Source: Thermodesulfobacteriota bacterium
GTDB taxonomy: Bacteria; Desulfobacterota; Desulfomonilia; Desulfomonilales; Desulfomonilaceae
Direction: 5' to 3'
Length of the DNA stretch: 8,116 nucleotides
NCBI GenBank assembly: GCA_030837305.1
Contig: JAUPKT010000051.1
Location: forward strand, 1-8,116
In this document: positions 1 through 6,297 of the stretch, piece by piece
How the letters are laid out: every line of letters starts with the position of its first letter
Position numbering within the stretch: the first letter of the stretch is position 1
The notes under the pieces: model-generated
The model's database searches: none
Told to the model about the DNA's origin: nothing
The model's input: the letters and a program-made list of their open reading frames with translations, nothing else
Made by a program: the position numbers and the translations under genes

Positions 1-2
1 CC

Positions 3-620
3 AAGAATCCCAGCGTGTTGGGACTCATTGTCATTACGCTCGGGGCAGAAATGATTTTGTACGGTTTTGCTGGATGGAAATGGGGCGCCAGTCAGCATCC
101 TTTCCCCGTGCCCTTTTCCGAATACACTGGGTACAATCCTTTCGGCATCATGATTACGGAAATAAACTTGTGGACGTTCGTCACGAGCCTTGTAGTCATG
201 CTCGGGCTTTTTTTCTTTTTCCGATTCACCAAGTTGGGTACCGCCATGAAGGCTGTCCAGCAGAATCCTTTTGCAGCCAAGGCCATGGGCATTCCGACCC
301 GAAGGATATTTTCTCTGACATGGGGATTGAGTTCGGCAACAGGAGCGGTTGCGGGCATGTTGATTGCTCCCATAGCAACTCTTGACCCAAATATGATGTT
401 GGATCCCATGCTGAAGGGCTTTGCCGGGGCTGTCTTGGGCGGCATGACCAGTCTCCCGGGGGCGGCTGTAGGGGGCTATATGCTCGGCCTCATCGAGAAT
501 TTCTTTGGCGGGTATGTTTCCCTGGCATTCAAGTCAGTAGTTGCATTTGCCGTGATAGTAGTAATTCTCTGTGTAAAACCATCCGGTTTGTTCGTGCGTC
601 ATTTTCAGAGGAAAGTGTAG
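3..620 (+). CDS. livH: Branched-chain-type ABC transporter permease LivH (C-terminal part, 5' end outside window)
   Basis: This is a membrane-spanning permease subunit of a Liv/HAAT-type ABC importer, which moves a substrate delivered by a periplasmic binding protein through the inner membrane. The frame is already open at the left edge (K-N-P-S before the GTG at 15), so the true start lies upstream and 205 of roughly 290 residues are visible. Hydrophobic segments lie at about nt 15-74, 165-230, 306-375, 408-510 and 522-590. The cytoplasmic coupling loop at about nt 237-323 (GTAMKAVQQNPFAAKAMGI) is the LivH form of the EAA loop that docks on the ATPases. The glycine-rich FAGAVLGGMTSLPGA stretch and the KPSGLF ending are also typical of LivH. 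LivG and LivF follow on the same strand, but no LivM lies between. The family call is firm; the substrate is unknown, and in this family it may be an amino acid, urea, an amide or an organic acid. Confidence 0.9.
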   Translation, partial: KNPSVLGLIVITLGAEMILYGFAGWKWGASQHPFPVPFSEYTGYNPFGIMITEINLWTFVTSLVVMLGLFFFFRFTKLGTAMKAVQQNPFAAKAMGIPTRRIFSLTWGLSSATGAVAGMLIAPIATLDPNMMLDPMLKGFAGAVLGGMTSLPGAAVGGYMLGLIENFFGGYVSLAFKSVVAFAVIVVILCVKPSGLFVRHFQRKV

Positions 621-625
621 ATAGT

Positions 626-1096
626 ATGGAACAGCCTGCTGGAGTGCAATGCGAACATGCGGGGTCGAGTCGGGTAAAGCTAACCTGCCTCCTGTTGCTT
701 CTTGTATGCGCTTTTGCCTTCATTCATGGTCATCATTGTCTCGCCGATGACCAAGAAGATGTCTTGGAGGCGGTGCGTCGATATTTTGAGGCTGAGAAAG
801 AAGGGAACATAGTGGCTGTGTGGAACTTGCTGGCTGCCTCATCGGAGTTCAAGAAGGCTTTCTCATACCCTTTTTATGAAGAAATGGTGCGCAGGCATCC
901 AGTCGTGTTAAAGGATTACCGGATAGAGGGAATACCGGACATTCAGGAGAATCAGGACCGGAAGACCATGCCGGACGTCGACAAGATTGCAACCGTTAAG
1001 GTCACTGTCTCTCTGGTCGGCGAAGGGGACAAGGAACTGACGCAACTGCGTGTCTTTACTTTTCTCAAAGAATCGGGTCGATGGTTCAAAGGCTGA
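626..1096 (+). CDS. Small exported protein of unknown function, possibly NTF2-like
   Basis: This 156-residue protein begins 5 bp after the livH stop and sits where livM is usually found. A charged N-terminal region of about 18 residues is followed by a hydrophobic core (residues 20-35, KLTCLLLLLVCAFAF) and a likely signal peptidase I site after CLA at residue 40, giving a periplasmic mature form of about 116 residues. C38 is not in a proper lipobox (G-H-H precedes it), so a lipoprotein is unlikely. The mature part starts with a helix (EDVLEAVRRYFEAEKEGN, then a VWNLLAASSEF segment) and ends in alternating beta-like stretches with a final R-W-F. This order resembles small NTF2-like or DUF4878-like periplasmic proteins. 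That is a fold-level guess and I recognise no specific family. ATG 626 has AGAGGA at 607-612, 13 nt upstream, a rather long spacing. Tight spacing to livH suggests co-transcription with the transporter. Confidence 0.75.
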   Translation: MEQPAGVQCEHAGSSRVKLTCLLLLLVCAFAFIHGHHCLADDQEDVLEAVRRYFEAEKEGNIVAVWNLLAASSEFKKAFSYPFYEEMVRRHPVVLKDYRIEGIPDIQENQDRKTMPDVDKIATVKVTVSLVGEGDKELTQLRVFTFLKESGRWFKG

Positions 1097-1201
1097 GTGA
1101 ATAGAGTTGACATCGTTCATTATTCTCTATGGGCTTGTCTTCTGTTTTCATAGGGAAGACTATTTAATATTTCCAGGAATTAGAGGTTTTTCGAGAATAG
1201 T
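1097..1201 (+). other. Intergenic gap inside the operon with a weak stem-loop
   Basis: This 105-bp gap is the longest inside the transporter operon. It holds an inverted repeat, GTCTTC (1137-1142) and GAAGAC (1155-1160), with a 12-nt loop, followed by the AT-rich TATTTAATATTT. The stem is short and no clean T-run follows, so it is at best a weak attenuator or RNA-processing site. A TTGACA at 1107-1112 matches a -35 box, but the best -10 candidate (TATGGG, 15 nt downstream) is poor. An internal promoter for livG is therefore possible but not supported. No convincing small gene is visible. Confidence 0.25.
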
Positions 1202-1972
1202 ATGACCATTTTGTCGGTAGATGACTTGAGCATTTCGTTTGGTGGCTTGGCCGCTCTGAGTGGTGTGTCCATGAGCGTGGACGAGGGCACCATTTTTTCG
1301 ATCATCGGTCCTAACGGAGCGGGGAAAACCACTATTTTTAATTGCATTACCGGAATATACAGACCGTCCCAGGGCAGTATCCGGTTTCAAAGCATAGAAA
1401 TGGTGGGAAAGAAACCTTACCAGGCTGCCAAATGCGGCATAGCCAGGACTTTTCAAAATATCGAATTGTTCTCTCATCTGTCCACTATGGATAATCTGCT
1501 GCTCGGTCGTCACATTCACATGAAGACCGGTGTCTTTTCAGGCGCCTTCGTTCCTGGATGGGCGTCAAAAGCTGCACGAGAGGAATGCCTGCACCGAGAG
1601 CGTGTGGAGCGAATTATCGAATTCCTGGAACTTGAAGCATCCCGGGACATTCCCGTTGGGGCTTTGCCGTATGGAACGAGGAAGCTCGTCGAATTGGGGC
1701 GTGCCTTGGCGGTGGAACCGAAGCTTCTTTTACTCGATGAACCCACCGCTGGTATGAATCAAGAAGAAAAACGGGACATGATGTTTTGGATCAGAGATAT
1801 TCGGGATGACTTTCAGATCACTATTCTCATGGTAGAGCACGATATGAACTTGGTTATGGATGTGTCAGACGAGGTGATGGCCTTAAACTTCGGGATAAAG
1901 CTTGTTCAGGGACGTCCGAGTGATGTTCAGAAACACCCGGAGGTCTTAGAGGCGTACCTCGGCAAAGACTGA
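1202..1972 (+). CDS. livG: Branched-chain-type ABC transporter ATP-binding protein LivG
   Basis: This is one of the two cytoplasmic ATPases that power the Liv-type importer. The 256-residue length matches the family. Visible motifs are Walker A GPNGAGKT (36-43), the Q-loop at Q85 in ARTFQNIELF, a signature-position motif LPYGTRK (155-161), Walker B LLLLDEP (175-181) and the H-loop at H213 in MVEHDM. The protein ends in AYLGKD, the usual LivG end. The signature keeps the Y-G seen in LivG but has T-R where E. coli LivG has Q-Q. I recall similar YG-x-RK forms in deltaproteobacterial relatives, so this need not mean loss of activity. ATG 1202 has only a weak GAG-type ribosome binding site at 1193-1195, but the family begins exactly here (ILSVDDLSISFGG). 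LivF follows after 55 bp and should be its heterodimer partner. Confidence 0.95.
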   Translation: MTILSVDDLSISFGGLAALSGVSMSVDEGTIFSIIGPNGAGKTTIFNCITGIYRPSQGSIRFQSIEMVGKKPYQAAKCGIARTFQNIELFSHLSTMDNLLLGRHIHMKTGVFSGAFVPGWASKAAREECLHRERVERIIEFLELEASRDIPVGALPYGTRKLVELGRALAVEPKLLLLDEPTAGMNQEEKRDMMFWIRDIRDDFQITILMVEHDMNLVMDVSDEVMALNFGIKLVQGRPSDVQKHPEVLEAYLGKD

Positions 1973-2027
1973 TAAGGACGGATTTGGTTTTGCGACAAAC
2001 GATGTCTCTCTCGAATGGCTGGCTTTC

Positions 2028-2795
2028 ATGATACTGGAAACAAAAAGCATAGAAATTTATTACGGGAAAATCATGGTTGTGCGTGGGCTGTCTCTCGCGG
2101 TGGAAAGAGGAGAGATCAGGGCCATACTCGGTGCCAATGGCGCAGGAAAAAGCACGACACTCAAGACTATCATGGGGTATCTGGACGACCAACCTGAAAA
2201 GGGTTCCGTCTGGTTCAAGGGTAAGCGCATAGACGGTCTGGACACTGAAAAGATCGTGCCCATGGGAATCGCATACGTTCCCGAGGGTCGAGAAGTGTTC
2301 CCTGAGCTTACCCTCAAAGAGAATCTGGTCATGGGTGCGTATACACGATCGGACAGTCGGGTTGGGGACGATATGGAAAGGGTTTTCACCTATTTCCCGC
2401 TCCTTAAGGAGAGGCTGAAGCAACAGGCGGGGACATTGTCGGGTGGTGAGCAGCAAATGCTTGCCATAGGCCGAGCACTTATGTCCAACCCGGAACTCAT
2501 GATTTTGGACGAACCGTCGTTGGGCCTATCGCCACTTCTCGTGAGTGAAATCTTTGGTATTATTAAGAGCATCAATGAAGCCGGGACAACCATATTGCTG
2601 GTGGAGCAAAATGCAAAGAAGGCTCTAAGCGTGGCTCATCACGCTTTCATCATGGAGACGGGAAGAATCGTCTTGGAGGGTTCACCGGAAAAACTCATGC
2701 AGAACGAAGACGTCCAAGAATTCTATTTGGGTATGAAAACAGAAACTTCTGTGAAAGGGTATCAAAGATACAAGAGAAAGAAGCGTTGGAGATGA
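2028..2795 (+). CDS. livF: Branched-chain-type ABC transporter ATP-binding protein LivF, with a basic C-terminal tail
   Basis: This is the second ATPase of the Liv-type importer and the expected partner of LivG. It shows Walker A GANGAGKST (35-43), the Q-loop-region sequence YVPEGREVFPELT (83-95), a full signature LSGGE (137-141), Walker B LMILDEP (157-163) and LLVEQN (190-195), where Q194 replaces the H-loop histidine, as is normal for LivF. The canonical fold ends at EFYLG (231-235). Twenty more residues follow, ending KGYQRYKRKKRWR, which makes the protein 255 residues against about 235-240 for E. coli-type LivF. ATG 2028 fits the family start (LETKSIEIYYGK), although no clear ribosome binding site precedes it. 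A later ATG at 2073 would remove the first conserved strand. The stop overlaps the ATG of the acyl-CoA ligase gene as ATGA, pointing to translational coupling. Confidence 0.95.
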   Translation: MILETKSIEIYYGKIMVVRGLSLAVERGEIRAILGANGAGKSTTLKTIMGYLDDQPEKGSVWFKGKRIDGLDTEKIVPMGIAYVPEGREVFPELTLKENLVMGAYTRSDSRVGDDMERVFTYFPLLKERLKQQAGTLSGGEQQMLAIGRALMSNPELMILDEPSLGLSPLLVSEIFGIIKSINEAGTTILLVEQNAKKALSVAHHAFIMETGRIVLEGSPEKLMQNEDVQEFYLGMKTETSVKGYQRYKRKKRWR

Positions 2796-4630
2796 CCCTT
2801 CAGGAATCCGGGAATAACGAAATGACTGAAAACATTACGACCATTCCACAGATGTTCGTGAAACGAGCATCCATTGCCCCCGATAAGGTGGCATTGCGGT
2901 ACAAATATTTGGGAATATGGCGGGATGTAACCTGGGACGACTATGTAAGAAATGCCCGTCGCACCTGTCTCGGCCTCATTTCCCTGGGATTGAGGCGAGG
3001 GGATCGAGTCTCGGTTATCGGAGAGAACAGACCGGAATGGCTCTATTCAGACCTAGGGACCATGTGTGCCGGTGGAGTCACGGTGGGGATCTACACCACG
3101 AGTTCCGCTGAACAGTGCGAGTATGTCGTGGGTCACTCTCAATCGAGGATTTACATTGCTGAAGATGAGGAACAACTTGACAAGGCCTTGTTTTTCCGGG
3201 AAAGGACCCCTGATCTCGAACGAATCGTGGTTATGGATTCCAAGGGTTTGAGACAGTTTTCGGATCCCATGGTCATCACGTTTGACGAGTTGATTGAACT
3301 GGGAAAGCAAGAGGAGTCAAGACACCCGAATTTGTTTGATGAGCTGCTGCAGCAAACCGACCCTCAAGAAATGGCGCTCATCATTTACACCTCGGGGACT
3401 ACCGGGCCGCCCAAAGGTGCGATGCTATCCCACACAAATGTTAACTGGACTTCGTGGTCCATCGGCCAGGCCTTGGAAATACATGAATCGGACGAGCTTC
3501 TCTCTTTCTTGCCTTTGAGTCACATTGCCGAACGTATGTTCAGTGTGTTTTTGCCGTTGCGTTTCGGGTACACCGTCAGCTTTACGGAAAGTCCTGACAC
3601 GATTATGGCCAATTTTCGTGAGATATCTCCGACCGTAGTGTTTGCCGTACCGAGGATATGGGAGAAATACTATTCAGGTATTCGGATCAGGATCGCGAAC
3701 GCCACATGGTTCAAGAAAGTCGTGTATTCTCTTGCCACGAAGATCAGTAATGAATACGCCGGTCGTTGCTTCTCGGGCCAAAAGGTGCCCGTGTCCCTCA
3801 AACTGTTGCAGGCTCTGGCCAATGTACTGGTGTTGTATAAGTTGAGAGAAAGGCTGGGATTTGAGAGGGTACAGCTTGCCGTGTCGGGCGCGGCGCCGAT
3901 TTCTCCTGATGTCATAAAATATTTCCATGGCTTAGGCATTCCTTTGAGAGAGGTATATGGCCAGACCGAGGGAACCGGTCCCACTTGTATACATCAGGGA
4001 GACAACATAGAGCTGGGAAACGTTGGCCCTGCCCTTCCCGGGGTGGAAGTAAAAATCGATGAGGATGGGGAAATCTTGGTCAAAGGCGACAACGTCTTCA
4101 TGGGGTATTATCGCAATCCGGAAGCTACCCAAGAGACACTAGTTGACGGTTGGTTGCGTTCCGGGGACGTGGGAAAGCTCGATGAGAGGGGTTTCCTCAA
4201 GATTACTGATCGCAAGAAAGATCTTATCATTACGGCGGGGGGAAAAAACATAGCCCCTCAAAACATTGAGAATCAGCTCAAGTTCAGCCCCTACGTTAAT
4301 GATGCCATCGTCATCGGGGATCGTTTGAAGTTTTTGTCTGCCTTGATAGTGTTGGATGAAGAAAACGTCGTGCAGTATGCCCAAGACCATAAGATTTCTT
4401 TCACCACCTACGAGAGCCTTACGATAGCGCCGGAGATAATAGAATTGATTGACATGGAGGTTCAGCAGGTCAACAAAACTCTGTCGCACGTTGAGACCAT
4501 CAAGAAATTCAAGATCGTTCCGAAGAAGCTGTATGAAGAAGATGGCGAAGTGACTCCCACCATGAAGGTGAAGCGCAAATATATCAACGAAAAGTTTGCA
4601 GATCTTATAAAAGCAATGTACAAATCGTAG
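2792..4630 (+). CDS. AMP-forming long-chain acyl-CoA synthetase (FAA1/FadD15-type)
   Basis: This cytoplasmic enzyme activates a carboxylic acid with ATP and coenzyme A to an acyl-CoA, with AMP and pyrophosphate as by-products. Adenylate-forming motifs are present in order: the P-loop YTSGTTGPPKG (residues 199-209 from the ATG at 2792), YGQTEG (389-394), SGD (457-459), TDRKKD (472-477) and GGKNIAP, and a C-terminal TPTMKVKRK whose K592 or K594 is the likely catalytic lysine. The length of 612 residues and overall style match FAA1-type long-chain enzymes rather than acetyl- or benzoyl-specific ones, but chain length cannot be read from sequence. The ATG at 2792 overlaps the livF stop. An in-frame ATG at 2822, with GGGA 8 nt upstream, gives 602 residues and starts nearer to the conserved TTIPQMF, so it is a real alternative. 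Position in the operon suggests it acts on the imported substrate. Confidence 0.93.
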   Translation: MTLQESGNNEMTENITTIPQMFVKRASIAPDKVALRYKYLGIWRDVTWDDYVRNARRTCLGLISLGLRRGDRVSVIGENRPEWLYSDLGTMCAGGVTVGIYTTSSAEQCEYVVGHSQSRIYIAEDEEQLDKALFFRERTPDLERIVVMDSKGLRQFSDPMVITFDELIELGKQEESRHPNLFDELLQQTDPQEMALIIYTSGTTGPPKGAMLSHTNVNWTSWSIGQALEIHESDELLSFLPLSHIAERMFSVFLPLRFGYTVSFTESPDTIMANFREISPTVVFAVPRIWEKYYSGIRIRIANATWFKKVVYSLATKISNEYAGRCFSGQKVPVSLKLLQALANVLVLYKLRERLGFERVQLAVSGAAPISPDVIKYFHGLGIPLREVYGQTEGTGPTCIHQGDNIELGNVGPALPGVEVKIDEDGEILVKGDNVFMGYYRNPEATQETLVDGWLRSGDVGKLDERGFLKITDRKKDLIITAGGKNIAPQNIENQLKFSPYVNDAIVIGDRLKFLSALIVLDEENVVQYAQDHKISFTTYESLTIAPEIIELIDMEVQQVNKTLSHVETIKKFKIVPKKLYEEDGEVTPTMKVKRKYINEKFADLIKAMYKS

Positions 4631-4823
4631 TAGGTTGTTGCGGATTTCCTACACAAACCCCGGACATAGCCCAAACATGTTTGAATGCAAATCAACTTAA
4701 TGTGGACCCCCCTTGCAAGGTAACCAACATAAGATGGCTGAGGTATGCGGCATGTGATGCTAGACGAGAACAGGAAGTGTTGGATGCCCGCAACTGAAGT
4801 GCCCTGCCCGGAGGAAAGCGGCT
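4631..4823 (+). promoter_or_regulatory. Intergenic leader of fumC with two perfect palindromes
   Basis: This 193-bp gap separates the ligase stop from fumC and is the longest non-coding stretch in the window. It contains a perfect 12-bp palindrome CAAACATGTTTG (4672-4683), a perfect 10-bp palindrome CCTTGCAAGG (4711-4720) and a looser GCAT-gtg-ATGC repeat (4750-4760). These could be operators of a dimeric regulator controlling fumC, but no matching sigma-70 or sigma-54 promoter was convincing. A 5-bp stem just after the ligase stop (GTAGG 4630-4634, CCTAC 4648-4652) lacks a T-run, so it is not called a terminator. Only very short reading frames occur here. Confidence 0.35.
4810..4815 (+). promoter_or_regulatory. 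Strong ribosome binding site of fumC
   Basis: GGAGGA lies 8 nt before ATG 4824, close to ideal spacing, and fixes the fumC start. It is the clearest Shine-Dalgarno sequence in the window; the upstream transporter genes have weak or poorly spaced ones. This suggests fumC is well translated. Confidence 0.8.
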
Positions 4824-6230
4824 ATGAAACGTAAGGCTAAGACCCGCATCGAGACAGACAGCATCGGGCCGATTGAAGTCCCGGTAGACCGATATTGGGG
4901 AGCACAAACCCAACGCTCCCTAAAATATTTCAACATTGGTCACGACCGTATGCCTGAGGCAGTGATAGAGGCATTTGGCATCCTCAAGAAGGCCGCAGCA
5001 CTTGTCAACAACGAGTCGGGCAAATTGGCCCAAGACAAGGCCGATATCATCATCAAAGTTTGCGATGAAATTATCCGCGGTAAATTGAGAGACCACTTTC
5101 CTCTGCGTGTTTGGCAAACAGGGAGCGGAACGCAGACCAACATGAATGTAAACGAAGTTATTGCTAACAGAGCCATTGAAATGGTCGGGGGAATAATGGG
5201 GAGCAAGAGCCCTATTCATCCCAATGATCACGTGAACATGTCGCAATCATCTAATGATACATTTCCCACTGCTATGTACATATCAGCCGCACTCAAGATT
5301 GTGCATCATTTGCTGCCCGCTCTTCGAAAAATGAGGGACGCCCTGAACGAAAAGGTTTCAGCATTTAAGGATATCGTGAAGATAGGCCGGACGCACCTTC
5401 AGGATGCGGTGCCGTTGACACTGGGACAAGAGTTTTCCGGCTACGTTGCCCAGTTGGATCTTGCGATTGGATTCATCGAGAGGAGTCTGGAAGGGTTGTT
5501 CGAATTGGCCATTGGAGGTACCGCAGTTGGGACGGGTCTCAATGCCCATAAAGACTTCGGTCGGCGTGTCTCACACCACATTGCTCAATTCACGGGGCTC
5601 CCATTTGTATCGGCCGGCAACAAGTTTTCGGTATTGGCGGCTCATGATGCCATTGTGATGGTGAGCGGAGCCCTGCGAACTCTCGCTGGCGCTCTAATGA
5701 AAATAGCAAATGATATACGCTGGTTAGGCTCAGGCCCTCGTTGCGGCATCGGAGAGTTGATCTTGCCCGCCAATGAGCCGGGCTCCTCCATCATGCCGGG
5801 AAAGGTGAATCCCACCCAATGTGAAGCCATGACAATGGTGGCGGTACAGGTGATGGGGCTCGACACAGCAATTGCCTTTGCAGGGAGCCAAGGCAATTTT
5901 GAACTGAATGTCTTCAAGCCGGTCATGATATTTGACGTGTTGCAGTCAATCCAATTGTTGGGAGACACCTGCAATTCATTCACTGATCACCTTCTCAAGA
6001 ACCTAAAAGCCAATGAGAAGAGGATAGATTTCTTGGTTAAAGAGTCGCTCATGCTGGTCACAGCGCTCACACCGGTCATTGGATATGACAAGGCCGCTAA
6101 GGCGGCTCACAAAGCCCATGCGGAAAACATCACCCTGAGAGAGTCCTGCCTGTCACTAGGCTTCTTGACTAAAAAGGAATTTGATTCCATGATTCACCTT
6201 CATAAGATGGCTAATCCTCATGAATCGTGA
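4824..6230 (+). CDS. fumC: Class II fumarate hydratase (fumarase C)
   Basis: This cytoplasmic enzyme reversibly hydrates fumarate to L-malate. Class II fumarases are iron-independent, oxygen-stable homotetramers. The 468 residues match the 467 of E. coli FumC and the motifs align at a +3 offset: GSGTQTN with T103, the B-site HPND (132-135), SSN (142-144), GRTHLQD with H191, and the signature loop [11 protein letters not shown] (320-330) with catalytic S321 plus K327 and N329. [10 protein letters not shown] and [10 protein letters not shown] favour fumarase over aspartase, which has related but different residues there, and nothing suggests argininosuccinate or adenylosuccinate lyase. The start is set by GGAGGA 8 nt upstream. 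The gene is intact and appears separately transcribed from the transporter operon. In an organic-acid-oxidising anaerobe it would serve the TCA cycle or the methylmalonyl-CoA route, in either direction. Confidence 0.96.
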   Translation: MKRKAKTRIETDSIGPIEVPVDRYWGAQTQRSLKYFNIGHDRMPEAVIEAFGILKKAAALVNNESGKLAQDKADIIIKVCDEIIRGKLRDHFPLRVWQTGSGTQTNMNVNEVIANRAIEMVGGIMGSKSPIHPNDHVNMSQSSNDTFPTAMYISAALKIVHHLLPALRKMRDALNEKVSAFKDIVKIGRTHLQDAVPLTLGQEFSGYVAQLDLAIGFIERSLEGLFELAIGGTAVGTGLNAHKDFGRRVSHHIAQFTGLPFVSAGNKFSVLAAHDAIVMVSGALRTLAGALMKIANDIRWLGSGPRCGIGELILPANEPGSSIMPGKVNPTQCEAMTMVAVQVMGLDTAIAFAGSQGNFELNVFKPVMIFDVLQSIQLLGDTCNSFTDHLLKNLKANEKRIDFLVKESLMLVTALTPVIGYDKAAKAAHKAHAENITLRESCLSLGFLTKKEFDSMIHLHKMANPHES

Positions 6231-6280
6231 GTGGGCAACAAATTATAAACGTCTTTGATGGCTTTCCCAGGATTGCATTT

Positions 6281-6290
6281 CCCAAAGGGA
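6281..6290 (+). promoter_or_regulatory. Ribosome binding site of the PAS sensor gene inside a small hairpin
   Basis: AGGGA (6286-6290) lies 7 nt before ATG 6298 and 4 nt before ATG 6295, which favours 6298 slightly. The purines are partly enclosed by a 4-bp hairpin, TCCC (6280-6283), loop AAA, GGGA (6287-6290). A second TTTCCCA copy at 6263-6269 could also pair with GGGA. An in-frame TGA at 6256 rules out an earlier start. Confidence 0.4.
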
Positions 6291-6297
6291 TTTTATG

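Noticed and set aside
1107..1135. TTGACA as a promoter for livG
   Set aside because: The -35 match is exact, but no reasonable -10 box occurs at 16-18 nt spacing. It is mentioned only in the gap entry.
2015..2197. A 60-residue + frame starting just before livF
   Set aside because: It overlaps livF in another frame and has no domain or ribosome binding site.
1854..2456. A 200-residue open frame on the minus strand
   Set aside because: It lies entirely opposite livG and livF, which have clear family motifs, and its translation shows no recognisable domain. It is an antisense shadow.
4630..4652. Stem-loop after the acyl-CoA ligase, considered as a terminator
   Set aside because: The stem is only 5 bp with a 13-nt loop and no T-run follows.
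4745..4834. A 29-residue frame ending 11 bp inside fumC, considered as a leader peptide
   Set aside because: Its start has GAGG only 1 nt upstream, too close to work, and the composition shows no leader-like run of one amino acid.
4824..6230. Aspartase (AspA) as an alternative for the fumarase gene
   Set aside because: The [10 protein letters not shown] and NMSQSSND motifs are those of fumarase; aspartase has AGAGTSTNMN- and GQSTND-like forms at these positions.
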